A DNA stretch of 64,000 nt from CAVXXD01 sp963765625 (GTDB lineage Bacteria; Actinomycetota; Geothermincolia; Geothermincolales; Geothermincolaceae). The stretch is taken from the NCBI GenBank assembly GCA_963765625.1, contig CAVXXD010000005.1, positions 372,001-436,000 of the forward strand, written 5' to 3'. Shown piece by piece: positions 18,426-27,473 of this stretch; position 1 is the first letter of the stretch, and each line of letters begins with the position of its first letter. The position numbers and the translations under genes were made by a program. The notes under the pieces were generated by a model, which was given only the letters and a program-made list of their open reading frames with translations, had not been told where the DNA came from and searched no databases.

Positions 18426-18991
18426 TCTTCTTTCGCTCCGGCTTTCTTGGGGAGCCAGCAGTAGACGGTGATCGCCCCGAGGATGGAACACCAGGCGATT
18501 ATGTGGGAGAGTTGCAGGCCGTAGAACTCCAGGTTGTTTGAGAAGCCCACCAGTTCGTCCCCGGGCAGCACGAAGACGTGGAGGAGGCCCAGAACCAGGA
18601 AGGCGACGGCGATGAAGCCGGTGCAGACGCCGAAAAGGCGGAGCAGCTGCCGTCCGCGGGGGAAGAAGCCTTTCTTTTTCAGGGTCAGGCTATATCCGAT
18701 GATGAAGATAGTGGCCCCGTAGGCGATGACCGGGATGTTGGCCGATAGCCAGACGGCCAGGGTGGAGGCCCACGCCGAAGCGCCCCCCTGGTTGTCGATC
18801 ACCGTCTTGAGGATGACGGTGTTACTGATAACCAGGATGACGAAGAAATAGGCGACGAGGATAAGCCCGATGACGGCTACGAACCACGAGGCGCCATATC
18901 TCCCCTCCTGCAGGGACACCAGTTCCTCCCCTCCAGCCGCTTTGTCGTTTTTCATGATCTTCACGGCCGGCTTCTTGTCCTTATCGGGCAC
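18413..18991 (-). CDS. Four-helix integral membrane protein, unknown function
   Basis: A 192-residue protein. After a Lys/Asp-rich cytoplasmic leader there are four hydrophobic segments: WFVAVIGLILVAYFFVILVI, IPVIAYGATIFIIGYSL, VCTGFIAVAFLVLGLLHVF and LSHIIAWCSILGAITVYCWL. The GTG start is chosen because AAGGAGG lies five bases upstream. The 3' end overlaps the 3' end of the convergent subtilase gene by 13 bases. No family is recognised; the segment order recalls small quinone- or haem-binding membrane subunits but no conserved histidine pattern supports that. Confidence 0.7.
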   Translation of the reverse strand: MPDKDKKPAVKIMKNDKAAGGEELVSLQEGRYGASWFVAVIGLILVAYFFVILVISNTVILKTVIDNQGGASAWASTLAVWLSANIPVIAYGATIFIIGYSLTLKKKGFFPRGRQLLRLFGVCTGFIAVAFLVLGLLHVFVLPGDELVGFSNNLEFYGLQLSHIIAWCSILGAITVYCWLPKKAGAKEDQGV

Positions 18992-19023
18992 TACATCCTC
19001 CTTCCAGCGGGTCTGTTTTATGA

Positions 19024-21174
19024 TCACATAACATTATAAAGCCATGGCGGCATTCGCGGCGCGTCAGGGAGCCAGGAACGAAGAAGCCCAGGGGGGGCAT
19101 CGGGGGCTTGACCGGATTCCAACCCGGACCGCCAGGACCCGTCGTCGATCCCTTCGCCGGAAAAACCGCGAAACTCGTAGTAGCTGTAGCCGGCGCCCCT
19201 GGTGTAATAGCGGCCGCCCTGGTAGGGCACGATGACGTGATAGATAACGGGGTAGCCGGCCGCCTCGTAGAGCGTCTCCCCGGTCTCCGGATCGACGTGT
19301 ACGCCGTCCACAACCGGCAGGGCGGAGATGGAATCCCCGGCCGCTTGTCCGGGTGGCGCAATCAGACTCTCCAGGGTCTCGCCGAAGCCGGATAGGACCT
19401 CGGTTTCTTCGTCCGTGAAGGGCTCGCCCTTCAGTTCCTTCTCGGCCGCCCCCTTCAACTTGACCAGCAGGGCATACAGGGCCGACAGCTTCTCCCCATC
19501 CCGCTGGTCCAGCATGCCCCGGTCACTCAACCCCCGGCGCATCATGTCGACGGTCATCGCCAGGCGGGCCAGGGCCTCGGGACAGGGCTCAACGTATCCC
19601 GGGAGGGAGTAAGCAGCCCCCGCGGCCGGGCCGCCGCTTTCGAGTTCTTCCGTTTCCACTGGTATGGCGTCCTGCCGGTGCTGGTCAGCCCAGGCGCCGA
19701 GAAAAGCGTAGAGCGAGCGGTCCACCCAGGCAGGATTGCGCATGAAGGCGGGGTAACCCTCTCCCGGCACCGTCAACACCTGCCGGGAGGCGTAAAGCCT
19801 GCTCCAGTAGAAGCTGGCGGCTGCGACCTGCGGTCCCGGGTTAGCCAGTTCCCGCTCCAACGACCCCACCCCCGATTCGTAGCCTTCTACCGCGGCGTCA
19901 TCGTAGAGGGAGAGGTTCATGGCCAACGCCGCGTCCGAACCCATGACGGCGGGCACATCCAGGCCGCGCGGCATGGCGCGCCCGTTCAGGGTGGGCTCCG
20001 AGAGTTGCTCAAGAATGCATTCGTCCGGTGAGGTGCGCCTCCCCAGCAGGCTCAGCCCGGCGGCACCGCTGCCCGTACCGTCGCCTGCAGCCGCCTGCGA
20101 GATGGCCGGTTCCGGCAGGGCCAGGGCCTTGTCGATGAAGATGTCCAAGTCGACATCGGACTCCAGCCGGGAGAGGGTGAACTCCTTCCCGTAGACCTCC
20201 TCCATCAGGTTGGTGTAATCGTAGACGTTCAGGTCATCCGTGCCCCGGTCAAGATATCTCAGGACCTGGAACAGGCGCTCCCAGACCGCCAGGGCATCCT
20301 CCTGCCCCACCCGTGCCGCATGGAGCCCGGCCACCATCGTGATGGCCTGCCTTGTTTCCTCGCGCCCTTTCTCCCTCATGTCCGCACCGCTCCCCGGCCG
20401 TAGGCGCATCGCCATGCGCTCGTACCAGGTCACCGCGCGGTAATAGCGCGCCGCTTCCTCGCTGGCGGCATAACGTCCCCGGGGCAAGTACCGGCTATAA
20501 TCCTCCGTGTAACCGAATATGGGCGACTCGTCCTTTCCCGCCGCCGCCTCGATGAGCCGAGCTTCCCGCCCCACCACCTCCTCGATTTCGGGCGGCAATT
20601 CCGCCGCGGGGTCGAGCAGGCGGGCCGCCAAGCCGAAGAACTCCTGCACGGCCAGGGCTGCCGGACTGGTCTTGTCACCTGCCTCCCGCCGGAAGGCCCC
20701 GGCCACCTCGAGCATGGCCGCGGTCAGTTCGCGCAGATCCCGGTTGAGCCGGCCGTTCTCCAGGCCGGCCATGGTTCGCTCGTAGAGGACCTGGGTAGCC
20801 CGGGAGAGGGAGTCCAGGGTGACGAAAGCGGGGGCGTCCGTCTCCTGGTATTCCTGGTTTATCTCTCCGGCGCCGCCCGGAGTGAGCACGAAGCCGTTGC
20901 TGGAAAGAAGGGCCCGGGCCTGCGGGCTCAGCGAAGAAACGTCGAGCCCGGCCACCCCGGTCAGGCCGGTGCCACCGGCCTTCTCCGCCAGGGAAGGCTG
21001 CACGTCGGCGCTGACGGGGTAAAGTGCCGCAAACGAGGCGGGCTCGGAGAGGTCGCGCAGGCGGACGGTGCCTACGTCGCCGCCGCTCCCCCCACAGCCT
21101 CCCGCGGGGAAAAGCGCGAACGCCAGGCCGATGGCCAACAAGGCTGTTATCTGCCTGTACATCTTCTTGCTCAT
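19024..21174 (-). CDS. DUF3160-type lipoprotein
   Basis: A 716-residue exported lipoprotein. The signal peptide ends in a lipobox (FPAGGC), giving a lipidated cysteine. The body has the DUF3160 pattern: NGFVLTPGG, then EINQEYQETDAPAFVTLDSLSRATQVLYERTMAGLE, followed by a long helical domain and the late VDGVHVDPETGETLYEAAGYP block. The family occurs in surface proteins of bacteria and archaea; its function is unknown. The ATG is taken just before the basic n-region MSKKMYRQ. TATTAT lies nine bases upstream, so the mRNA may have almost no leader. It diverges from another small lipoprotein gene at 21233. Confidence 0.8.
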   Translation of the reverse strand: MSKKMYRQITALLAIGLAFALFPAGGCGGSGGDVGTVRLRDLSEPASFAALYPVSADVQPSLAEKAGGTGLTGVAGLDVSSLSPQARALLSSNGFVLTPGGAGEINQEYQETDAPAFVTLDSLSRATQVLYERTMAGLENGRLNRDLRELTAAMLEVAGAFRREAGDKTSPAALAVQEFFGLAARLLDPAAELPPEIEEVVGREARLIEAAAGKDESPIFGYTEDYSRYLPRGRYAASEEAARYYRAVTWYERMAMRLRPGSGADMREKGREETRQAITMVAGLHAARVGQEDALAVWERLFQVLRYLDRGTDDLNVYDYTNLMEEVYGKEFTLSRLESDVDLDIFIDKALALPEPAISQAAAGDGTGSGAAGLSLLGRRTSPDECILEQLSEPTLNGRAMPRGLDVPAVMGSDAALAMNLSLYDDAAVEGYESGVGSLERELANPGPQVAAASFYWSRLYASRQVLTVPGEGYPAFMRNPAWVDRSLYAFLGAWADQHRQDAIPVETEELESGGPAAGAAYSLPGYVEPCPEALARLAMTVDMMRRGLSDRGMLDQRDGEKLSALYALLVKLKGAAEKELKGEPFTDEETEVLSGFGETLESLIAPPGQAAGDSISALPVVDGVHVDPETGETLYEAAGYPVIYHVIVPYQGGRYYTRGAGYSYYEFRGFSGEGIDDGSWRSGLESGQAPDAPPGLLRSWLPDAPRMPPWLYNVM

Positions 21175-21232
21175 GACTCGCCTATAATAACATAGAGTCA
21201 GTCGTATCGACGGGTGGAAGAAAGGGGGTACC

Positions 21233-21814
21233 ATGACCCGAATAGCTATAAGGGGAGCAGTGACCGCCTGCATTGCCATGTTGCTGCTGGTTGCGGGCCT
21301 TTCGGCCATGGGAGGCTGCGGCGGGAAGGAGGAGGCCTACAGTCCCTCTACCGCCCAGGAATTCAGCCCCCTGGTCGACCTGGGCAGCACCGTCGCCCTC
21401 TCTTCGGACCAGACCCGTCTCATCTCGGAGTACGGTTACCCCAGCCATTTCTTCATCACCATGGACCCGCTTACCAGTGACCGCGTCGAGACCTGGACCT
21501 ACTTCTCATTGCAGGAGTCCTACACCTTCCACCAGGGCCGCCGGATCCGTAAAGAAACGGTCCAGGACCAGTCCGGCAAGTACCCGCCCACTACCCTCAA
21601 GCCCGAAGATTTCGGCCCGGACCTCAGCCTGACCGAGGCCGAGAGCATGCTGGGCAAACCCTACCAGGACTCCGAATTCACCGACTCCGAAGGTAAGAGC
21701 GTAATCATCCTCTTCTACCAGGAAGCGGTGCTCGACTACACCGATGGCAAGCTCACGGGTGTCGAGACCATGGTCTCCCGTTTCGAGGATTTTCCCGAGG
21801 TCACCTTTCCCTGA
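21233..21814 (+). CDS. Small lipoprotein, unknown function
   Basis: A 193-residue exported protein with signal peptide AVTACIAMLLLVAGLSAMGGC, a lipobox with cysteine near residue 24. The mature part has no recognised domain; it contains LVDLGSTVALSSDQTRLISEYGYPSHFFITMD and a region around LSLTEAESMLGKPY that resembles small outer-domain folds of the SmpA/BamE-like type, but this is weak. The start has AAAGGGGG six bases upstream, and TATAAT at 21183-21188 may be its -10 element. It ends a few bases before the convergent nitroreductase. Confidence 0.75.
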   Translation: MTRIAIRGAVTACIAMLLLVAGLSAMGGCGGKEEAYSPSTAQEFSPLVDLGSTVALSSDQTRLISEYGYPSHFFITMDPLTSDRVETWTYFSLQESYTFHQGRRIRKETVQDQSGKYPPTTLKPEDFGPDLSLTEAESMLGKPYQDSEFTDSEGKSVIILFYQEAVLDYTDGKLTGVETMVSRFEDFPEVTFP

Positions 21815-21818
21815 AAGG

Positions 21819-22340
21819 TCACTCCAGGTAGGTGGTGAGGCGGTGATGGGAGAGCTTGTTCGGCGGACTGCCCGGCTTCACCGGATAGCCGATGGGCACG
21901 ATGGCCATCGGCCTGATATGCCGGGGCAGGTTCAGCGCCTCCGCCGCCGTATCTTCCTTGAAGGCCCCGACCCAGCATGAGCCCAGGCCCAGAGCGGTGG
22001 CGGTCAACAGGAGGTTCTGGGTGGCCGCGGCCGTATCCTGGACAGCATAGAGTTCGGAGCCCCGCGCACCGTAGGAGGATGCATGGGCCTTCAGGTCGGC
22101 GCAGACCACGATGTCGAGGGGGGCTTCAGAGATGAACTCCTGGCCCAGGGCGGCGCGCGCCAGTGCTTCTTTTAGCCCCTGCTCCCTCACCACGAAGAAG
22201 CGCCAGGGCTGGACGTTGCCGGCCGTAGGCGCCAGGCAGGCGCAACGCAGCAATTCCTCTACAAGCTCGGAGTCGACCTCACGACCGGGGTCGAACGCCC
22301 TGGTGCTGTGCCTCGTCTCCATGGCCTCAAACATATCCAC
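21819..22340 (-). CDS. Nitroreductase family protein (FMN-dependent)
   Basis: About 173 residues with family signatures ETRHSTRAFDPG at the N-terminus (FMN phosphate site), APTAGNVQPWRFFVV, DTAAATQNLLLTATALGLGSCWVGAF and MAIVPIGYPVK. It would use NAD(P)H to reduce nitro groups, quinones or enones. The GTG at 22340 lies six bases after GGGAGGA; an ATG at 22334 is the alternative. It is the last gene of a run with the P1 peptidase and alpha/beta hydrolases on the same strand, with only a few bases between genes. Confidence 0.88.
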   Translation of the reverse strand: MDMFEAMETRHSTRAFDPGREVDSELVEELLRCACLAPTAGNVQPWRFFVVREQGLKEALARAALGQEFISEAPLDIVVCADLKAHASSYGARGSELYAVQDTAAATQNLLLTATALGLGSCWVGAFKEDTAAEALNLPRHIRPMAIVPIGYPVKPGSPPNKLSHHRLTTYLE

Positions 22341-22354
22341 AGCCAGTCCTCCCA

Positions 22355-23308
22355 TCACTTTCCCATGCCTGAAGCAGCAGGAATGCCCGGCGCCTCGCTT
22401 GCCTCGCGAACGGCGCTGCGGACCGCCCTGGCCATGGTGCGAGCCCCGATGACCCCGACCAGGTCGGCCGACACCTCGACACAACCCGCGGCGGCCGAGA
22501 AAACGGTGTCTCCGTCCATCTTGGTGTGGCTCGGACGCATGGAGCGGGCCAGGCCGTTGTGCCCGCACCGCGCCACCCAGTTGACCCCGGCTTTGTCCAG
22601 GTTGGCGTTGGTGACGATAAGCCCGATGGTGGTGTTGGTCCCCTCGGGGCAGGCGACGTCTCCGCCCACGCAATTCTCCAGGAAGAGCTCGGTGTCGAGG
22701 AAGCCCCCTTCCGGGTCCCTGACCCCCGCGATGATGCTGCCCGCTTCGTCCACGACGTCGCCGAAGGTATTGACCGCCACGAAAGCGGCGACCACCAGCC
22801 CCTGCCCGCCGGTGAAGGAGGCGAATCCCCAGCCTCCCCGCATGCACCAGTCATAGCCCAGGGCCTTGCCCACGGTAGCCCCCATCCCCGCGCCCACGCT
22901 GCCCTGGCGGGAGAGGTCGGCCGTTGCTGCCCGGCAGGCTTCGTAGCCCATGGCGGCGTCCGGCCTGGACAGGGCGCTGCCGACTCCGAGGTCGAAGATG
23001 GCGGCCGTTGGCACGATGGGTACCCTGGCCACCCCGGCGTCGTAGCCCCAGCCCTTTTCCTCCAGATACCTGACGGCCCCGTCCGCGGCCGCCAGCCCGA
23101 AGGCGCTGCCTCCCGCCACCACGATGGCATTTACTTTCTCTACCATGCACAGGGGGTCCAGGAGGTCGGTCTCGCGCGAAGCCGGAGCACCGCCCCGCAC
23201 CTCGACTCCCCCCACCGCCCCGTCCGGGAAGATGATCACGCTGACTCCTGTCAGCCCTTCCTCGTCATGAGCGTGTCCGACGAGCACGCCTTCCATCTCG
23301 AACGACAT
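22355..23308 (-). CDS. P1 (S58/DmpA) family self-processing aminopeptidase-like protein
   Basis: About 317 residues of the P1/DmpA family. Recognisable blocks are VGHAHDEEGLTGVSVI, GGVEVRGGAPASRETDLLDP, NAIVVAGGSAFGLAAADGAVRYLEE and the autocleavage region EGTNTTIGLIVTNANL, in which a Thr/Ser becomes the new N-terminal nucleophile after self-cleavage. Members are N-terminal-nucleophile aminopeptidases or amidases. The ATG follows the TGA of the upstream hydrolase by one base, so translation is coupled. The C-terminal tail (EAPGIPAASGMGK) is not conserved. Confidence 0.88.
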   Translation of the reverse strand: MSFEMEGVLVGHAHDEEGLTGVSVIIFPDGAVGGVEVRGGAPASRETDLLDPLCMVEKVNAIVVAGGSAFGLAAADGAVRYLEEKGWGYDAGVARVPIVPTAAIFDLGVGSALSRPDAAMGYEACRAATADLSRQGSVGAGMGATVGKALGYDWCMRGGWGFASFTGGQGLVVAAFVAVNTFGDVVDEAGSIIAGVRDPEGGFLDTELFLENCVGGDVACPEGTNTTIGLIVTNANLDKAGVNWVARCGHNGLARSMRPSHTKMDGDTVFSAAAGCVEVSADLVGVIGARTMARAVRSAVREASEAPGIPAASGMGK

Positions 23309-23309
23309 C

Positions 23310-24347
23310 TCACACCGGCCTTTCACTTCCGACCAAGACCTGCCGCAGGAATGCCCCGATCTCCGCGTCGACCTCCTGGTGCCTCTCCAGCAGGACGCAG
23401 TGGCCGGCGCCCTCGTGCACTTCCAGCCGGGCGTCGGGAATGAGCGACACCGTCTTCTGGTTGACTTCCAGGCTGGTGAGGACGTCCCGCGAGCCCATTA
23501 TGCTCAGCACCGGCACGTCGACGCAGGGCAGGACATCCTGGTTGCGGACATCGATGCAGGCTTTGGCGCCCAGGAGAAACGAGGTTATGGGGGTGCCTAA
23601 GACCATCTCCCTCAACAGCACCACCGCGTCGCCAGGGGGCTTTCTTCCGAATCCTATGGAGCGCACGACCATGTAGATGGGCAAGGTGTTCTTGATCATT
23701 TTCTCGAAGGGATCGATGAGGAAGCCCAGGCGCGCGCCGGTCCTCAGGATGAGGTCCAAGGGAAAGGGGTAAAACCTCTCTATCAGACCCCCCAGGATTA
23801 TCCCCTGGTCCAGCGGGAGGCCGCTGGAGTTGATGAGGACCATCCCTTTGAGCCGCCCGTGGTACTCTTCCGCATAACGCCGGAAGAAAGCCAGGGAGGT
23901 GAACCCGCCCATGCTGTGCCCGAGCAGCACGAACCGCCCGGGGTTGAAGAAGTCCACCGCGGCCTTGAGGTCCTCGGCCAGCCACTCCACCTCGTAGCGC
24001 CCGTTAGCCGGGGGCTCGGAGCGGCCGAAACCGCGGAACTCCAGGGTGACTACTTTATAGTCATCCCGGAGGAAGTCCTGCTGATGGCGGAAGACGGCGC
24101 GGTTGCAGCACCAGCCGTGAGAGAGGAAGACGGTATTGTCCCCTTCGCCCTGGACCAGCGCGCGCAGCCGGGTGCCGTCGGCGGAGACCATCTCCACTTC
24201 CCGCCCGGGCGACGACGCGCAGTCCTCACCCCGCCAGCCGCTGTGTCGTTTCCGGTCGGCGCGCCGGACCGCCGCTGCCGCTAAGGCCGCGGCGCCAAGT
24301 CCCGCTGCCGTGCCGGCAAGCCCCACCTGGCCCCATCCGCTCCTCAT
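23310..24347 (-). CDS. Alpha/beta hydrolase, membrane-anchored (paralogue A)
   Basis: 345 residues. An N-terminal hydrophobic segment (GLAGTAAGLGAAALAAAAV) probably anchors or exports it. The hydrolase core has the oxyanion region VFLSHGWCCN, the nucleophile elbow LLGHSMGG, a late acid in IMGSRDVLTS and the histidine in GAGHCVLLERH, so the Ser-Asp-His triad is complete. A lid-like insert lies between. It is about 50% similar by eye to the next gene at 24436 and shares FGRKPxG and GHCVLLE, so the pair arose by duplication. The substrate is unknown; an ester or epoxide is possible. The ATG is preceded by GGGGGTAGG. Confidence 0.85.
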   Translation of the reverse strand: MRSGWGQVGLAGTAAGLGAAALAAAAVRRADRKRHSGWRGEDCASSPGREVEMVSADGTRLRALVQGEGDNTVFLSHGWCCNRAVFRHQQDFLRDDYKVVTLEFRGFGRSEPPANGRYEVEWLAEDLKAAVDFFNPGRFVLLGHSMGGFTSLAFFRRYAEEYHGRLKGMVLINSSGLPLDQGIILGGLIERFYPFPLDLILRTGARLGFLIDPFEKMIKNTLPIYMVVRSIGFGRKPPGDAVVLLREMVLGTPITSFLLGAKACIDVRNQDVLPCVDVPVLSIMGSRDVLTSLEVNQKTVSLIPDARLEVHEGAGHCVLLERHQEVDAEIGAFLRQVLVGSERPV

Positions 24348-24435
24348 GATCCTACCCCCGATCATGTGCTCTTCTTACTTATCTCAATTGTCGAGCCCGC
24401 GGCCTCGATTGTCCATATCGCGTGCCGCCGCGACA

Positions 24436-25464
24436 TCAGTGGGCGAAGACGTGCCGGAGAAACTCGTCCAGGTCGGAATTTACCTCGTCGTGCTTCTCCA
24501 GCAGAACGCAATGGCCCGTGCCGTCATAGACCTCGAGGCGCGCGTCGGGTATGAGCCTCAGCGTCTCCTCGGTCACCCCCAGGCTCATGAGAAGGTCCTG
24601 GCCTCCCACCTGCATCAGGACAGGAACGTCGATTTCGGGGAGGACGTGCGTGTTGTCTTGTTCAATGCAGGTCTTGGCAGCCATGACCAGCGAGGCCCAA
24701 CGGGTGCTCATGATCTGTTCCAGAACGTGTTCCACATCTTCACCGGCAGGCTTCCGGCCGAAGGTCGCCAGGCGCGCGAAGGTGTAGGTCGGCAGCGAGT
24801 GCTTGAACAACTTCATCATGGGTTCGGCGATGAAGCCGATCCGCGCGGTTATCCGCAGAAGGGGATCGAGGGGGAAGGGGAAGAACGCCCTGAAAGCCCA
24901 GCCGAATATGACCCCCCTTTCCAGGGGAAAACCGCTCGAGCTGACGATCACCAGACCCTTAAGGCGCCCGGGATACTCCTTTGAAAAACGCCCGAAGAAA
25001 CGGAAGGTGGTGAACCCTCCCAGGCTGTGGCCGACCACCACGAACCGCTCGGGGCCGATCAGGTCGACGGCGGCCTTGAGGTCTTCGGCCAGGTGGTCTA
25101 TGTCGTACTTCCGGTTGGAGGGTGAGCCGGACTTGCCGTGCCCCCGCAGGTCCAGGGAGACCACCTTGTAACCTTCCTGCAGGTAACGCTGCTGGTAGCG
25201 GTAGAAAGTGCTGTTGCAGACCCAGCCATGCAGCAGGAAGACGGTCCTGTCACCCTCGCCGTGCACCACCAGGTGGAGGGGGGTCCCGTCGGCCGAGACC
25301 GTTTCTAAGTCCACTCCCCCCGCGGGCGACGCGTATGGCTCGCCGTCCCAGTCGCTGACCCTGCGCCGGTCGGCGCGGCGCAGCAACTCGGCAAAGGTGA
25401 TCACGCCCACACCGATACCAGCCATGCCGGCCATGCTCTTCTTTGCCAGAGACCTAATGACCAC
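24436..25464 (-). CDS. Alpha/beta hydrolase, membrane-anchored (paralogue B)
   Basis: 342 residues with the same layout as its neighbour: an N-terminal hydrophobic stretch (MAGMAGIGVGVITFAELL), VFLLHGWVCN, LDLRGHGKSG, nucleophile elbow VVGHSLGG, acid in VGGQDLLMS and histidine in GTGHCVLLEKH. The GTG start is five bases after GGGAGG; upstream ATGs belong to the end of the CCA-adding enzyme gene. It lies 88 bases upstream of paralogue A on the same strand, so the two are probably cotranscribed. Confidence 0.85.
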   Translation of the reverse strand: MVIRSLAKKSMAGMAGIGVGVITFAELLRRADRRRVSDWDGEPYASPAGGVDLETVSADGTPLHLVVHGEGDRTVFLLHGWVCNSTFYRYQQRYLQEGYKVVSLDLRGHGKSGSPSNRKYDIDHLAEDLKAAVDLIGPERFVVVGHSLGGFTTFRFFGRFSKEYPGRLKGLVIVSSSGFPLERGVIFGWAFRAFFPFPLDPLLRITARIGFIAEPMMKLFKHSLPTYTFARLATFGRKPAGEDVEHVLEQIMSTRWASLVMAAKTCIEQDNTHVLPEIDVPVLMQVGGQDLLMSLGVTEETLRLIPDARLEVYDGTGHCVLLEKHDEVNSDLDEFLRHVFAH

Positions 25465-25477
25465 CGGAGCCTCCCTT

Positions 25478-26968
25478 CTAATCTTCATCTGCTCCGTCTG
25501 CTTCCAGGGCAACCTTCGCCCACTCCAGTGCTTCTTCCTTGTTGGCGACCTTGCCCTCCAGCTGAGCCTCCCGGACCTGCCGCAGGAGAGATCCGATCCT
25601 CTCGCCCGGCCGCATGTCGAGGTGGACCAGTAGATCGCCGCCGTTGATGAGCGGCTTGACCTCCTCGTCGGTCTCACGCTGTTCGAGCAGCTCGGTGCAG
25701 AGCCCGACGAAAGCCTGCAGGCCTTCCGGCGTGGAGGCCTCGCCCAGGGTGGCGAAACGGTCGGCGGTGGATAGGAGGACCACGTCCACCGTCTCCTCTC
25801 CCAGGTCGCGGGCCAGGCGGACAACGCCCTTGTGGGTGGGGCCGCCGGCCAGGCTGGAGGCGATGCGCATGTGGCTTCCCGTCACGCTCGAAAGGAAACC
25901 GGAGGCGCGGCGCGACAGGCGCAGGTACCCGGCCGCACGTTCGACTTCCTCGACGCTGCGTTCCGCATGACCGTGGAAGTGGATCCTGCCCGTCTCGTCC
26001 CGTTGTGTGGTGGCGGCCTTGCCCGTATCGTGGAAGAGGGCCGCCAGGCGGAGCACCGCCGCACGGGAATAGCTGTACATGAGAGGCCTGCGCAGGTGCT
26101 CCCTTATCATCAGGGCATGGCGGGGATACTTCTCGTCCGGGCGCTCGATCAAGCGGTCCAGTTCGTTCAGGGTCAGCAGGGTGTGCTTCCAGACGTCGAG
26201 GTGATGGTAGTAGTTCTGCGGAACGCCGGCCAGGGGAGCCAGCGCCGGAAAGAGATAATAGAGGATGGCGTTGTCCTGCAGGTACTCGAAGATGGCCGAG
26301 GTGCCCGGGCCGGAGAGGATCTCCAGCAGTTCGGCGGCCACCCTTTCGCCCGGTACACGGGAGAGCAGGTTGGCGTACTTCTTCATATGATTGAGGGTGC
26401 GCTCCTCCACTTCCATGTCCAGCAGGTGCCGGAAGCGCATGGCCCGCAGCACCCGCACCGGGTCGGAGAGGAACGACTCCTTGTGGCATTCTCTCAACAC
26501 GAGACGGGAGAGGTCCCTCCAGCCGTAGTGCTTGTCGATAAGGTCGCGAGGCAGGATGGCTTCCCGCTGCAGGGCGAAGCTCCAGATGTCCATGGCCATG
26601 GCGTTGATGGTGAAGTCCCGCAGCGATAGGTCGTCCTCGAGGCTTGAGCCCTTGATAGGCGAGAAGTCGAGGGTGTACACGCGGTCCTCGAAATGGATGA
26701 TTACCCGGTGGATGTCCTGTTCTTCCTTGATGGTGAAGAACTTTCCGCCGTAGCGCATGGCGGTTTCGCCGGCCAGCCACCGGGGATCGCGTGACGAGAC
26801 GAAGTCGGCATCCCTGGCGGGGTTTCCGAGCATGAAGTCCCGCAGGTACCCGCCTACCAGGAAGAGTTCCTGCTTGCCCACCAGGCTGGAGAGGTAGTCG
26901 ATGACCTCTATCATGAACGGGTCGCTGTGCGCGATGTCTTCATAACTCAAATGCCGGGGGAGGGTCAT
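25478..26968 (-). CDS. CCA-adding enzyme / poly(A) polymerase family nucleotidyltransferase with HD domain
   Basis: 496 residues of the class II tRNA nucleotidyltransferase family. The catalytic head has LFLVGGYLRDFMLG (GG..RD motif) and RDADFVSS (DxD), followed by RRDFT-like LSLRDFTINAMAMD, then SDPVRVLRAMRFR. An HD domain follows (HHLDVWKHTLLTL, AALFHDTGKAATT, HFHGHAERSVEEV), typical of CCA enzymes with phosphohydrolase activity. The role is adding or repairing CCA on tRNA 3' ends. The ATG follows AAAGGAGAACGC, a strong ribosome binding site. It heads the hydrolase operon and diverges from RNase P RNA, a fitting neighbour as both act on tRNA. Confidence 0.92.
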   Translation of the reverse strand: MTLPRHLSYEDIAHSDPFMIEVIDYLSSLVGKQELFLVGGYLRDFMLGNPARDADFVSSRDPRWLAGETAMRYGGKFFTIKEEQDIHRVIIHFEDRVYTLDFSPIKGSSLEDDLSLRDFTINAMAMDIWSFALQREAILPRDLIDKHYGWRDLSRLVLRECHKESFLSDPVRVLRAMRFRHLLDMEVEERTLNHMKKYANLLSRVPGERVAAELLEILSGPGTSAIFEYLQDNAILYYLFPALAPLAGVPQNYYHHLDVWKHTLLTLNELDRLIERPDEKYPRHALMIREHLRRPLMYSYSRAAVLRLAALFHDTGKAATTQRDETGRIHFHGHAERSVEEVERAAGYLRLSRRASGFLSSVTGSHMRIASSLAGGPTHKGVVRLARDLGEETVDVVLLSTADRFATLGEASTPEGLQAFVGLCTELLEQRETDEEVKPLINGGDLLVHLDMRPGERIGSLLRQVREAQLEGKVANKEEALEWAKVALEADGADED

Positions 26969-27036
26969 GCGTTCTCCTTTTGCGAGAAATCCGGAATCCC
27001 GCAAAGATTATAGCAGAGTCACCTGTATAATTAAGG

Positions 27037-27422
27037 GTGAGGAGCCGACCGGGTGGCCGCGGGCACCGCCGCGAGGCGGTGCTTGAGGAAAGTCCGGACT
27101 TCAAAGGGCAGGGAGCTGGGTAACGCCCAGGCGGGGTGACCCGACGGCTAGTGCCACAGAGAGGTAGACCGCCTCCCCTGGCCCTCCGGGGCGAGGGGCG
27201 GCAAGGGTGAAAAGGTGGGGTAAGAGCCCACCAGCAGTCCCGGTGACGGGCTGGCTAGGTAAACCCCTCCCGAAGCAAGGCCAAATAGGAGCCGATGCCG
27301 CGGCCCGCGGCGCTCGAGGCTCGGGTAGGCCGCACGAGGCGCGCAGTAATGCGTGCCCCAGATGGATGGCCACCGCCCGGTTTTACCGGGTACAGAATCC
27401 GGCTTACAGGTCGGCTCCTCAC
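27037..27422 (+). ncRNA. rnpB: RNase P RNA (bacterial type A)
   Basis: The ends pair (GTGAGGAGCCGAC with GTCGGCTCCTCAC). The P4/CR-I element GAGGAAAGTCCGG is at about 27084, and the matching CR-V element AGAATCCGGCTTA at about 27393. The interior contains the usual conserved ACAGAGA-like segment GTGCCACAGAGA. About 386 nt is normal for type A. TATAAT at 27026-27031 is a probable -10 box just before the 5' end. The RNA is the catalytic subunit that trims 5' leaders from precursor tRNAs. Confidence 0.95.
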
Positions 27423-27443
27423 CTATTTATTTAAGGCCAGGTT

Positions 27444-27469
27444 AGTAAAATTGGGACCCCAATTTTACT
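27444..27469. repeat. Perfect hairpin sharing the TAAAATTGGGG end of the 32 kb inverted repeat
   Basis: AGTAAAATTGGG and CCCAATTTTACT pair perfectly around two bases. It lies between rnpB and the convergent zinc-ribbon paralogue 3 and may act as terminator for either. The outer stem is the same as in the larger inverted repeat at 32029-32127. Confidence 0.75.
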
Positions 27470-27473
27470 GATT

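Noticed and set aside
14268..18491. A 1,407-codon open frame on the reverse strand
   Set aside because: It lies exactly antisense to the subtilase and M61-like genes, which have clear domains, signal peptides and ribosome binding sites. The frame's long His/Val/Arg/Gly-rich sequence shows no domain. High GC with periodic third bases creates such antisense frames.
23310..25464. The two alpha/beta hydrolases as one gene broken by a frameshift
   Set aside because: Each has its own anchor, complete catalytic triad, start and ribosome binding site; they are tandem paralogues.
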